Assembly (NCBI GenBank): GCA_049602715.1
Contig: JBMYRX010000028.1
Span: forward strand, 1-26,304
DNA from: GCA-2697345 sp049602715
GTDB lineage: Bacteria > Pseudomonadota > Alphaproteobacteria > Rhodobacterales > Rhodobacteraceae
Direction: 5' to 3'
DNA length: 26,304 nucleotides
Position 1 is the first letter of the stretch. Every line of letters begins with the position of its first letter. The position numbers and the translations under genes were made by a program. Below are positions 15,811 through 23,856 of this stretch, one piece after another. The notes below the pieces were generated by a model. It had not been told where the DNA came from, did not search any database, and saw only the letters and a list, made by a program, of their open reading frames with translations.

Positions 15811-16995
15811 TTAAGTGATACCAATTTCAGCCTTTAAAGTAGCTGCCGATTTTCTATCCCTTTCTGTTGCCGATTTAAGTTGTCCACAGGCAGCCATTAT
15901 GTCTTCACCTCTCGGTTTTCTTATTGGGGACGCATAACCTGCATTATGGATAATATCAGAAAATCCTTTTATTCTGCGCCAGTCAGATCGCTGGTAAGGC
16001 GAACCAGGCCATTCATTAAATGGTATTAAATTTATTTTAGCTGGAATTCCTTTTATTAATTTAATTAAGCGATGTGCGTCTTGGTCACTGTCATTTATAC
16101 CTTTCAGCATTACGTACTCAAAAGTAATCCTTTCGCTATTTGATAGTTTCGGATATTCTTTTAAAGATTTTATGAGAGTAGAAATATTCCATTTTTTATT
16201 TATTGGTACCAGCTTGTTTCTTATTTCATCAGTTGTTGCATGAAACGATACAGCTAAAAGACAACCGATTTCGGATGCTGTTCGCGATATCTCTGGGACA
16301 ACCCCGGAGGTTGATAACGTTATTCGTCGTCTGCTTAGACTTATACCTTCAGGATCCATAGCAATTTTCATAGCGTCGCGAACGTTCTCAAAATTGTAGA
16401 GAGGTTCACCCATGCCCATCAAAACAATATTAGATAATAAACGTGATTTTGGCTCTAAAGTTTTATTGTCAGAGGGCCACTCATCAAGATCGTCTTTTGC
16501 CAACATGACTTGGCCTATTATTTCACTAGAAGTTAAGTTTCTAACTAGTCTCTGTGTACCTGTATGACAAAAAGAACATGATAAAGTACAACCTACTTGA
16601 CTGGATATACAGAGGGTGCCCCTTCCAGGTTCGGGTATGTAAACTACTTCCACCTCGTGCAGTCCCAAAATTCTGACTAGGTATTTGCGAGTACCGTCAG
16701 TACTAACATCCTTTTTAACAATTTTTGGAATTTCGATTTGATAATTTTCATCCAGAGAGTTTTGTAGAGATTTGGCAAAATTTGTCATTTCATGAAAATT
16801 TCGCTTTCCTCTGAAATATATCCAATTCCAGAGTTGTTTTACTCGCATATTTATTTGTTTTTCTGGAACTCCAACCTTTTTAAATACATCTTTGAGTTCT
16901 TCTCGACTCAGTCCAATAAGGTTAGATTTCTGCATTGATTTTGAAACACGAGGTATAGTTTTTACATCGTGTATTAATGAAACATTTTTAAACAT
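15811..16995 (-). CDS. rlmN: Dual-specificity 23S rRNA A2503 / tRNA A37 C2-methyltransferase
   Basis: This 394-residue radical-SAM enzyme methylates C2 of A2503 in 23S rRNA and of A37 in some tRNAs. The [4Fe-4S]-binding triad is Cys136-x3-Cys140-x2-Cys143 (G-C-T-L-S-C-S-F-C-H-T-G). The second catalytic cysteine, which carries the methyl, is Cys370 in D-I-M-A-A-C-G-Q-L. The G-M-G-E-P-L-Y-N-F motif that helps bind SAM is also present. The pattern and length fit RlmN. The ATG at 16995 has AGGG 5 bases upstream. The gene lies 41 bases downstream of ialB on the same strand; an AT-rich inverted repeat lies between them. Confidence 0.95.
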   Translation of the reverse strand: MFKNVSLIHDVKTIPRVSKSMQKSNLIGLSREELKDVFKKVGVPEKQINMRVKQLWNWIYFRGKRNFHEMTNFAKSLQNSLDENYQIEIPKIVKKDVSTDGTRKYLVRILGLHEVEVVYIPEPGRGTLCISSQVGCTLSCSFCHTGTQRLVRNLTSSEIIGQVMLAKDDLDEWPSDNKTLEPKSRLLSNIVLMGMGEPLYNFENVRDAMKIAMDPEGISLSRRRITLSTSGVVPEISRTASEIGCLLAVSFHATTDEIRNKLVPINKKWNISTLIKSLKEYPKLSNSERITFEYVMLKGINDSDQDAHRLIKLIKGIPAKINLIPFNEWPGSPYQRSDWRRIKGFSDIIHNAGYASPIRKPRGEDIMAACGQLKSATERDRKSAATLKAEIGIT

Positions 16996-17004
16996 GCTTA
17001 CCCT

Positions 17005-17023
17005 AAATTAAACAATTTAATTT
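17005..17023. repeat. Inverted repeat in the rlmN leader
   Basis: The plus strand reads AAATTAAA-CAA-TTTAATTT, a perfect 8-base inverted repeat with a 3-base centre, between ialB and rlmN and just upstream of the rlmN ribosome-binding site. It has no G or C in the stem, so any RNA hairpin would be weak. It may equally be an operator or chance in AT-rich DNA. Confidence 0.35.
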
Positions 17024-17036
17024 TTTAAGAGGACGC

Positions 17037-17591
17037 CTACTGAGGGCATCTTTTCTCAGCGTCTTCCAAGGCTGCCGTGAAACCTATAAGTGATATCGTA
17101 TCTTTTGTCTGAGTTCCTCTTTTAGAGATACCAGTTACGATTGCCGTCACTCCAACTTTCATTGCTGCAACAATTTCCTTATCTGCGACGGGATCCTTTG
17201 CCCAAGCAAACTCCCCTTCTGCTGGTACGAAGAGCTCAAATTTTTTATTGTCTATATTTAGATCTACTACATCATTTTTGTTATATGGATATCCACCAGT
17301 AAACGAAACTTCACCTCTATTATTTGTCTCCGGCCAAAAAGATACATAGAGGAGAATCTTACTTCTGGTAACCTCAACTACTCTACCATTTTTGGTATTA
17401 ACCGATTTTTTAGGGGTGCTGACTAACCAACATTGCTTTGGATTATTACTAGCAAAGACGCTCCAGTCGGACTTAGTAAAAAGTGGAACGGCTAAAGGAT
17501 CTTTTGTAGATGATTGGCTAAAACCCTGCAAAGGATATAAAAGGATAACAAAAAAAGAGGTTAGTTTAAATATATTTGTCAAAATATTCAT
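17037..17591 (-). CDS. Invasion-associated locus B (IalB) family protein
   Basis: This 184-residue exported protein belongs to the IalB family. Residues 1 to about 25 are a signal peptide (hydrophobic core F-F-V-I-L-L-Y, end near Gly-Phe-Ser). The mature part shows the family's W-S-V-F segment, the C-W-L-V-S motif (Cys54) and a C-terminal Cys182 (K-R-C-P-Q); the two cysteines probably form the conserved disulfide. Many non-pathogens of the Rhodobacterales carry such genes, so the name does not imply invasion; the function is unknown and is probably periplasmic or envelope. The neighbour rlmN follows on the same strand. A TTGACT hexamer at 17646-17641 with a weak TAAATA at 17624-17619 is a possible promoter. 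Confidence 0.87.
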   Translation of the reverse strand: MNILTNIFKLTSFFVILLYPLQGFSQSSTKDPLAVPLFTKSDWSVFASNNPKQCWLVSTPKKSVNTKNGRVVEVTRSKILLYVSFWPETNNRGEVSFTGGYPYNKNDVVDLNIDNKKFELFVPAEGEFAWAKDPVADKEIVAAMKVGVTAIVTGISKRGTQTKDTISLIGFTAALEDAEKRCPQ

Positions 17592-17659
17592 TTTTAGAGC
17601 CCGGTTTAGTTCAATTAATATTTACTTTTGCCTTTTACGCAGTCAAACAGTTTATAAAT

Positions 17660-17674
17660 TTGATATAACATCAA
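17660..17674. promoter_or_regulatory. Dyad TTGAT-N5-ATCAA between ialB and the asparaginase gene
   Basis: TTGATATAACATCAA is a perfect 5-base dyad with a 5-base centre in the 156-base region between the divergent ialB and asparaginase genes. It looks like a dimeric repressor or activator site. It resembles the FNR consensus TTGAT-N4-ATCAA but has one base too many in the centre. The rest of this region is AT-rich with no other visible element. Confidence 0.35.
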
Positions 17675-17747
17675 TTATAAAACAATAACGAACATGAGTC
17701 TTTTAATAAAGATGCAATTAAAAAAAATTAAGGTTTTTTGATTAACA

Positions 17748-18746
17748 ATGGCTTTATCAGTACCAATGATAGAAATTTGGAGAGGAGATTTTTTAGAATC
17801 TCAACATTACGGACACGCAGTAGTTTGTGATAGTGGGGGTAGTATTATTGATTCTTGGGGTAACCCTAACCAATTAATTTTACCCAGATCGGCCTGTAAA
17901 ATGTTACAGGCTTTACCGTTGATTGAAAGCGGAGCAGCAGAGCATTTTAAGCTTACTAGTGAACATTTAGCACTTTCATGCGCTTCCCATCAAGGTGCTT
18001 TTATACACACAAGTAGAGTAAGAGATTGGTTGAGCTCATTGAACCTTAACGATGATGCATTTCGGTGTGGATCCCATAACCCAAGCGATAAAGAAGCAAG
18101 GAATGAATTAATAATAAGTGGAAAAAGCCCATGCCAGTATCATAATAATTGCTCAGGCAAGCATTCTGGTTTTTTGACTCTTAACCAATATTTAGGTGGT
18201 GGAAGTGAGTACTTAGATTATACTCACCCGGTTCAAAAATCAGTAAGAGAGGCATTTGAGTCAATGACTGAAACTTCTAATTTAGGCTTTGCAATAGATG
18301 GTTGTTCAGCGCCAAATTTTGCAACGACGGTATATGGTCTTGCGAAAGCAATGTCTAAAATGGCAAGTTTGAATACAAATAATTTAAGAGATAAAGCAAG
18401 GAAAAAGCTAGTTGAAGCAATGATCACGCATCCGGATTTAGTTGCTGGAGAAGGTAGAGCTTGCACAGAATTAATGAGAGCGATGGACGGAAAGGTTGCA
18501 GTAAAGACAGGAGCTGAGGCTGTATTTATTGCAATAATACCTGAAAAACAGATAGGTATCGCAGTAAAGATAATTGATGGGGGCACCCGTGCAGCGGAAT
18601 CTGCAATAACAGCCCTATTAATTAAATATGGTGTTCTTGATAAAAGTAACCCTATTGCTAAAAAATGGCTCTTTGGACCAATAAAGAATTGGAGAGGTTC
18701 AGTGACAGGAGAAATGAAACTAAGTAATAGTTTTATTAAACTCTAA
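17748..18746 (+). CDS. L-asparaginase II, rhizobial type
   Basis: This 332-residue protein belongs to the asparaginase II family first described from Rhizobium etli (ReAV type), which is unrelated to E. coli AnsA/AnsB. It hydrolyses asparagine to aspartate and ammonia. Visible family motifs are M-I-E-I-W-R-G-D-F at 7-15, L-P-R-S-A-C-K-M-L-Q-A-L-P-L-I-E-S-G, L-S-C-A-S-H-Q-G, and the N-N-C-S-G-K-H-S-G-F active-site stretch with its Ser-Gly-Lys-His. The Cys/Ser/Lys set matches the zinc and catalytic site of the family. No signal peptide is seen, so it is probably cytoplasmic. The start ATG at 17748 has only a distant AAGG. Its stop is 3 bases from the end of the convergent thiolase gene. Confidence 0.9.
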   Translation: MALSVPMIEIWRGDFLESQHYGHAVVCDSGGSIIDSWGNPNQLILPRSACKMLQALPLIESGAAEHFKLTSEHLALSCASHQGAFIHTSRVRDWLSSLNLNDDAFRCGSHNPSDKEARNELIISGKSPCQYHNNCSGKHSGFLTLNQYLGGGSEYLDYTHPVQKSVREAFESMTETSNLGFAIDGCSAPNFATTVYGLAKAMSKMASLNTNNLRDKARKKLVEAMITHPDLVAGEGRACTELMRAMDGKVAVKTGAEAVFIAIIPEKQIGIAVKIIDGGTRAAESAITALLIKYGVLDKSNPIAKKWLFGPIKNWRGSVTGEMKLSNSFIKL

Positions 18747-18749
18747 GTT

Positions 18750-19928
18750 TTAACTTATTTTTTCGATAGCTAGTGCTATACCTTGTCCTCCACCGATACA
18801 CATTGTGATTAGTGCTTTTGAGCCATTGATTCGGTCTAATTCATATAATGCCTTGACTGCTATAATTGCACCGGTTGCCCCTATAGGATGTCCCAAAGCT
18901 ATAGCACCACCATTAGGATTCACTTTCTTAGGGTCTAAGTTCAGTTTTTTGTTTACGGCTAGTGCTTGTGCAGCGAAGGCTTCATTTGATTCAATTACGT
19001 CAAAATCAGAAATCTCAAGACCAGTTTTCATAAGTAAATTCTGTACGGCTGGAACAGGTCCGATACCCATAACTTCTGGCTTTACCCCTGCATGTGCATA
19101 ACCAAGAATTTGAGCTTTGGGTTTTAAGCCCGCTGAGAAGGCAGCATTTTTAGTAGAAAGAACTAAAGCACCAGCCCCATCGTTTAACCCGGATGAATTT
19201 CCTGGAGTTACTGATCCATCTTTCTGAAATGCAGGTTTAAGATTAGATAAGGTATTTATATCAGAGTGTTTTGGGTGTTCGTCAACTTTAAATTTGACAA
19301 GCTCTTTCCTCTTTTTGATTTTGACTGGAACTATTTGTTCGTCAAAGTAACCGGACTCTATCGCAATTTGGGCTCTACGCTGACTTTCTAATGCAAATAA
19401 ATCCTGTGATTCACGTGAAATTGAATGTTCTTTAGCAACGTTTTCCGCGGTTACTCCCATGTGACCTGTACCAAATGGGCAATTTAGAGCGGCTAAAAGC
19501 ATGTCCTGCGCTATAGTATCACCCATTTTTTTGCCCCATCTACTATTTTTCAACACGTAGGGTGCTTGGCTCATATTTTCTGAGCCGCCTGCCACACCAA
19601 ACTCGGCATCCCCTAACATAAGAGATTGAGTTACAGATACTATGGCTTGAAGCCCGGAACCGCAAAGCCTATTGACGTTCATTGCTGGAGTATCTGTCGA
19701 AATTCCAGCATTAATTGATGCGACCCTAGACAGATATGCATCTCTAGATTCTGTATTAATAACGTGCCCCATTGCCACATGACCAATTTGTGATGGTTCA
19801 ACACTGGCCCTCTCTAAAGATGTTTTTATTACGGTTGTTCCCATGTCGACTGGAGAAACGTTCGATAAAGAACCTCCAAAAGTACCTATGGCCGTGCGTG
19901 CGCCACTAAGAATAACAATTTCAGTCAT
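18750..19928 (-). CDS. Acetyl-CoA C-acyltransferase (thiolase)
   Basis: This 392-residue thiolase is of the acetoacetyl-CoA/beta-ketothiolase type, condensing or cleaving acyl-CoA units. The catalytic residues are Cys89 (N-R-L-C-G-S-G), His347 (A-L-G-H-P-I-G-A-T-G) and Cys377 (C-I-G-G-G-Q-G). The family's Gly-rich closing segment is intact and the length is normal. I start at the ATG at 19928 with GAGGGA just upstream, not at the TTG at 19940, which would overlap that site. Chain-length preference (PhaA-like or BktB-like) cannot be decided by eye. It is on the same strand as serA, 76 bases downstream, so it might be in the serC-serA transcript. Confidence 0.93.
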   Translation of the reverse strand: MTEIVILSGARTAIGTFGGSLSNVSPVDMGTTVIKTSLERASVEPSQIGHVAMGHVINTESRDAYLSRVASINAGISTDTPAMNVNRLCGSGLQAIVSVTQSLMLGDAEFGVAGGSENMSQAPYVLKNSRWGKKMGDTIAQDMLLAALNCPFGTGHMGVTAENVAKEHSISRESQDLFALESQRRAQIAIESGYFDEQIVPVKIKKRKELVKFKVDEHPKHSDINTLSNLKPAFQKDGSVTPGNSSGLNDGAGALVLSTKNAAFSAGLKPKAQILGYAHAGVKPEVMGIGPVPAVQNLLMKTGLEISDFDVIESNEAFAAQALAVNKKLNLDPKKVNPNGGAIALGHPIGATGAIIAVKALYELDRINGSKALITMCIGGGQGIALAIEKIS

Positions 19929-19987
19929 AACTTCCCTCAACTTTCAAATTTGCGTTTTTTGTTTCGTTAATGAGCTACATTTACTGT

Positions 19988-20003
19988 ACCTTGAATACAA
20001 GGT
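19988..20003 (-). repeat. Hairpin just after the serA stop
   Basis: ACCTTG-TATT-CAAGGT (minus strand) makes a 6-base-pair stem with a 4-base loop, starting two bases after the serA stop codon. It has no following T-run on the serA strand, so it is not a standard intrinsic terminator. It could be an mRNA 3'-end stabiliser or a partial attenuator between serA and the thiolase gene. Confidence 0.4.
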
Positions 20004-20004
20004 T

Positions 20005-21600
20005 TTAAGTGACTAAGAAAGTTAAGGACTTAACTTGCTGAAATAGATTTGTTTCTTTTAATGCTGTAATTGCATCACTTGATACACTTCCATCTACTGA
20101 TAAGAGAGCAATTGCCTCTCCTCCAACGGACGCACGCCCTAATGTAAAATTAGCTATATTTATTTTATTATCCCCAAGAGTTTTTCCTAATATACCAATA
20201 ATACCAGGTACGTCTTTATTAGTGGTATAAATCATATTCTCACCAATTTCGGCATCAATATTGATACCTTTTATTTGGATGAATCGAGGCTTACCATCTG
20301 AGAAAACAGTCCCTGCTACAGATCTCTCACGCGTTTCAGTAATAACGTTAATTTTAATATACCCATCAAAGGACCCTGATTTATCTTGTGTGATGGTGCT
20401 AATATTAACACCCCGTTCTTTAGCAATTACCGGTGCAGAAACCATGTTTATTTGTGCGTTGTTGACTTTCATGATACCAGAGATAGCGGCACAGTTGAGA
20501 GCATCTAAGTTCAAATTTTTTAACACACCATTGTATGTGATTTGAATTTGTAAAATAGGTTCCTCTGTCATTTGACCAGTGAAAGCTCCCAAATTTTCTG
20601 CAAGCTTAAGCCAAGGGTGCATAACAAGTGCTTCCTCGGCTGTAACTGATGGCATATTTAACGCATTTGATACGGCTCCCTTGAGAAGGAATTCTGACAT
20701 TTGTTCTGCAATTTGGATAGCAACGTTTTCTTGAGCTTCAGATGTGGCAGCTCCAAGGTGAGGTGTAACAACGACATTCGGGATGTTGAATAGTGGGCTA
20801 TCGGTTGCAGGCTCTTTCTCGAATACATCAAAAGCTGCTCCTGCAATTTTATTTTTTAATACAGCATCAGCAAGCGCTTGTTCATCGACCAAACCACCCC
20901 TTGCGCAATTTATTACTATTGCTCCTGACTTTAACTTTTTAATCGCTTTAGAATCAATTATATTACGTGTTTTCTCAGTTAACGGTACGTGTAATGTTAT
21001 AAAATCTGATTGGGAAAGTAATTCGTTTAAGCTAACTTTTGCTATTCCAAGCTTTGTTGCTCTATCATCTGAAAGGTATGGATCATAAGCTATAACTTTC
21101 ATTTTTAAGCCAAGGGCACGGTCGCAAACAATAGTACCAATATTTCCGGCACCAATTACCCCCAAAGTTTTCGCCGTTAATTCAATGCCCATGAACTTAG
21201 ATTTTTCCCATTTCCCACTATGGGTTGATGAACTTGCTGCAGGAATTTGTCGTGCTGCAGACATCATCATAGATATAGCGTGTTCAGCAGTTGTTATTGA
21301 ATTTCCAAAAGGAGTATTCATAACTATTATACCCTTTTTTGTAGCAGCAGATAAATCAATATTGTCTACACCAATCCCTGCGCGACCAACGACTTTTAAT
21401 TTATGCGCATATTTAATTATTTTTTCGGTCACTTTTGTAGAAGACCTAATAGCAATACCGTCATACTTTGAAATAATGTCGAGTAAAGCCTGTTTATCTT
21501 TTCCTATATTCGGTTTAAAGTCTACAGATATACCTTTATCGGTGAAGACCTTTATGGCTTTTTCGGATAGCTTATCTGATATTAAAACTTTTGGTCCCAT
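20005..21600 (-). CDS. serA: D-3-phosphoglycerate dehydrogenase
   Basis: This 531-residue long-type SerA oxidises 3-phosphoglycerate with NAD+ as the first step of serine synthesis. The Rossmann loop is G-A-G-N-I-G at 150-155. The catalytic residues are Arg234 (C-A-R-G-G), Glu263 (K-E-P) and His281 (T-P-H-L-G-A). After the catalytic part come an intervening allosteric substrate-binding region and a C-terminal ACT domain (about 455-530), the layout of the long bacterial form, where serine usually binds as feedback inhibitor. I take the ATG at 21600; the TTG immediately upstream (21603) is possible, and AAGGA is closer to its ideal distance. serC lies 43 bases upstream on the same strand, so serC-serA form an operon. 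Confidence 0.96.
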   Translation of the reverse strand: MGPKVLISDKLSEKAIKVFTDKGISVDFKPNIGKDKQALLDIISKYDGIAIRSSTKVTEKIIKYAHKLKVVGRAGIGVDNIDLSAATKKGIIVMNTPFGNSITTAEHAISMMMSAARQIPAASSSTHSGKWEKSKFMGIELTAKTLGVIGAGNIGTIVCDRALGLKMKVIAYDPYLSDDRATKLGIAKVSLNELLSQSDFITLHVPLTEKTRNIIDSKAIKKLKSGAIVINCARGGLVDEQALADAVLKNKIAGAAFDVFEKEPATDSPLFNIPNVVVTPHLGAATSEAQENVAIQIAEQMSEFLLKGAVSNALNMPSVTAEEALVMHPWLKLAENLGAFTGQMTEEPILQIQITYNGVLKNLNLDALNCAAISGIMKVNNAQINMVSAPVIAKERGVNISTITQDKSGSFDGYIKINVITETRERSVAGTVFSDGKPRFIQIKGINIDAEIGENMIYTTNKDVPGIIGILGKTLGDNKINIANFTLGRASVGGEAIALLSVDGSVSSDAITALKETNLFQQVKSLTFLVT

Positions 21601-21643
21601 CAATATTTAGTCCTTCTTTATAAAATTATATTGGTTAGGCTTA

Positions 21644-22792
21644 TCAGTTATTTTGTTCAGCCAACTCTTTGTCAAAAGCCCATTTTATCCACGGCATTAG
21701 GGATTTAAGATCTGATTTCTCAACAGTTGGACCACACCAAACTCTGAGACCTGGAGGAGCCTCTCTATGGGAACCAATATCAAAGGCGACACCTTCTCTT
21801 TCAAGCCTGGTGACTACGCCCTTAATAAAAGCTTCTAGATTTTCTATTCTAGCGTCAAGCAAGCTAAGACAAACACTAGTATGGGATCTATTTTCCTTGT
21901 CTTGTGCTAAGTAATTTAACCAAGATGTATTTTCTACGAATTCTGATATTATTTCAGCATTACTTTTTGACCGATCGATTAAGCCGTTAAGACCACCCAT
22001 AGATTTTGCCCATTCAAGTGAAAATAGATAATCTTCTACACAGAGCATAGACGGCGTGTTAATTGTCTCCCCTGAAAAAATACCTTCAATGAGTTCGGTT
22101 CCTTTAGTTAATCGAAAAATTTTTGGTAAGGGCCAAGGGGGCTTATAGGTTTTCAGTCTTTGAATCGCTCGAGGTGAAAGCACAATAACCCCATGTCCAC
22201 CTTCACCACCCAGAGATTTTTGCCAACTAAATGTGGTTGCGTCCAATAGGTCCCAAGGAAGTTCCATTGCAAATGCAGCAGAGGTTGCATCACATAAAGT
22301 TAAACCTGTGCGGTTTTGTGGTATAGTTTGTGCAGGACCTATCATAACACCTGAAGTTGTCCCATTCCAGGTGAAACAAACATCATTATTAAAGTTAACA
22401 ATATTAAAATTTACGATTTCTCCATATTTGGCAATTTGGACAGATGTATCAATCTTTAATTGATTTATGGCGTCCGAGACCCATGTATTTCCAAAATTCT
22501 CCCAAGCCAGCATTTCGACAGGTCTTTCCCCCAAAAGATTCCACATTGCCATCTCAAATGCGCCTGTGTCAGAAGCGGGAACTATTCCGACTTTGAACTC
22601 ATCAGGAATTCCTAAAATTTCCTTAGTTTTATTAATTGCATTTTTTAGTTTGGTTTTACCAATACTAGATCTATGCGACCTTCCAAGAGCTGATTCTTTC
22701 AGACTCTCCAAATTCCACGTTGGCGGCTTGGTGCAAGGGCCGGATGAAAAACGTGGGTTTTTTGGCCTTGAAACCGGTCTTGTTATCTCCAT
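21644..22792 (-). CDS. serC: Phosphoserine aminotransferase
   Basis: This 382-residue SerC is of the alphaproteobacterial type. It moves the amino group from glutamate to 3-phosphohydroxypyruvate, giving phosphoserine, with pyridoxal phosphate. The Schiff-base lysine is Lys192 in S-F-S-W-Q-K-S-L-G-G-E-G, with the upstream D-A-T-S-A-A-F segment (Asp168) that holds the cofactor ring. The G-R-S-H-R-S motif at 37-42 is typical of this branch. The ATG at 22792 has a GAGAGGG ribosome-binding site 4 bases upstream, which is part of the structured leader listed separately. It is first in the serC-serA operon and divergent from serB. Confidence 0.95.
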   Translation of the reverse strand: MEITRPVSRPKNPRFSSGPCTKPPTWNLESLKESALGRSHRSSIGKTKLKNAINKTKEILGIPDEFKVGIVPASDTGAFEMAMWNLLGERPVEMLAWENFGNTWVSDAINQLKIDTSVQIAKYGEIVNFNIVNFNNDVCFTWNGTTSGVMIGPAQTIPQNRTGLTLCDATSAAFAMELPWDLLDATTFSWQKSLGGEGGHGVIVLSPRAIQRLKTYKPPWPLPKIFRLTKGTELIEGIFSGETINTPSMLCVEDYLFSLEWAKSMGGLNGLIDRSKSNAEIISEFVENTSWLNYLAQDKENRSHTSVCLSLLDARIENLEAFIKGVVTRLEREGVAFDIGSHREAPPGLRVWCGPTVEKSDLKSLMPWIKWAFDKELAEQNN

Positions 22793-22870
22793 TTTACCCT
22801 CTCAGATATCTGCTCCTCGTTGGGGAGGAGTGGCCCACTATTGCTGATAAGGAAAAATGGAGGCTTTAAC
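22793..22870 (-). ncRNA. Structured serC leader RNA (candidate serC motif)
   Basis: Directly upstream of serC the minus strand has a perfect 6-pair GC-rich hairpin, CTCCTC-CCCAAC-GAGGAG (22830-22813), abutting the 10-base palindrome CAGATATCTG (22812-22803). The ribosome-binding site GAGAGGG and the serC ATG follow. Before the hairpin lies AGTGGGCCACT. The position, orientation and hairpin match my memory of the serC leader RNA motif, a conserved alphaproteobacterial 5'-UTR element upstream of serC-serA. I could not align it to a model, so the outer boundary (22870) is a guess. Its ligand, if any, is not known. Confidence 0.6.
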
Positions 22871-22885
22871 AACAAAAAAATAAGA

Positions 22886-22891
22886 TATAAT
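22886..22891 (+). promoter_or_regulatory. Candidate -10 hexamer for serB
   Basis: A perfect TATAAT in the serC-serB divergent region, 50 bases upstream of the serB ATG. The -35 position holds GCTTTA or CTTTAA, a poor match, so the promoter would be weak or activator-dependent. Confidence 0.35.
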
Positions 22892-22941
22892 CATAGACAC
22901 AAACCTATTATCTTTTTATTTTTAAATTGGTTGTAAATAAC

Positions 22942-23820
22942 ATGTACACTATCAGTATTATTTCAAACCCAAACTCCGCTCTTTTAAACGACCGAATACT
23001 TTCAACTGTTTTCAAAGTGTTGGATAAAGAAAATGGCATTAAATGGCTTATGCCAAAAGTTGCTTTGGAGTTTGAGGTATCGAAATATCCAGAACATTTT
23101 AAGAAAGTTTGGGAAGATCTTCAAAGTTTACAAATCGACTTAGCAATTCAGAATAGTACTGGAAGAAAAAAGAGAGTGCTAATTGCTGATATGGATAGCA
23201 CAATTATACATCAGGAATGTATTGATGAGTTGGCGTCAGAGTATGGAGTCGGTCAAGCTGTCAGTAAAATTACTAAAAAATCTATGAATGGAGAAATTAC
23301 TTTTGAAGATTCTCTAAGGCAGCGAGTAAGTCTCTTAAAAGGTATGAAGGCCCAGTTAATAAAAAAAGTGTTAAGAAATAGAATCACATATGCCGCTGGT
23401 GCTAATGCTTTAGTTAAAACGATGAAGTTCAATGGTTGCTATACTGCTATTGTGTCCGGTGGTTTTACAGACTTTTCAAAAATAATTGGAGAAAGACTTG
23501 GTTTTGACGAAAATATAGCTAATAAACTTCTATTAGATAATGGAACTCTTAATGGTTTTGTAAAAGAACCAATTCTGGGTAAATCATCAAAAGTATTAGC
23601 TATGAAAAATATATCAAAAAAATTAGGTATAGAATATCAAGATTTCTTAGCAGTTGGTGACGGAGCAAATGATATCGAAATGCTCAAATTAGCTGGATTG
23701 GGTGTCGCCTTACATGCAAAAAAAGTTGTTAGAGAGGCTATAGATGTAAAGATTAATTTTGGTGATTTGACGTCTTTATTATTTTTGCAAGGTTATTCTG
23801 CGAATGAGTTTTCTGTTTAG
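22942..23820 (+). CDS. serB: Phosphoserine phosphatase
   Basis: This 292-residue SerB is a HAD-family phosphatase that releases serine from phosphoserine, the last step of the pathway. HAD motif I is Asp83-x-Asp85-Ser-Thr (A-D-M-D-S-T), with E-C-I-D-E-L following. Motif II is the Ser172-Gly-Gly-Phe segment. Motif III/IV is the G-D-G-A-N-D-I-E-M-L segment near residue 243. The first 70 or so residues look like a degenerate ACT-type domain, as in longer SerB forms. I start at the ATG at 22942, which gives MYTISII as in relatives, and not at the in-frame TTG at 22927; the ribosome-binding site is weak either way. It is divergent from serC. Confidence 0.95.
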   Translation: MYTISIISNPNSALLNDRILSTVFKVLDKENGIKWLMPKVALEFEVSKYPEHFKKVWEDLQSLQIDLAIQNSTGRKKRVLIADMDSTIIHQECIDELASEYGVGQAVSKITKKSMNGEITFEDSLRQRVSLLKGMKAQLIKKVLRNRITYAAGANALVKTMKFNGCYTAIVSGGFTDFSKIIGERLGFDENIANKLLLDNGTLNGFVKEPILGKSSKVLAMKNISKKLGIEYQDFLAVGDGANDIEMLKLAGLGVALHAKKVVREAIDVKINFGDLTSLLFLQGYSANEFSV

Positions 23821-23856
23821 GTTTAACCCAGAGGAAGTTTCCGTTATTTTGGGCCA

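Noticed and set aside
17660..17674. FNR/Anr box
   Set aside because: The spacing between half-sites is 5, not the required 4; kept only as an unnamed dyad.
17392..17688. 98-codon plus-strand frame across ialB and its promoter
   Set aside because: It is the antisense of a recognisable IalB-family gene and the sequence shows no protein family features.
19988..20003. Intrinsic terminator after serA
   Set aside because: The hairpin has no T-run on the serA strand, so it is listed only as an inverted repeat.
20261..21610. Plus-strand open frames of 94-141 codons inside serA
   Set aside because: These are shadows of the intact serA reading frame, with no ribosome-binding sites.
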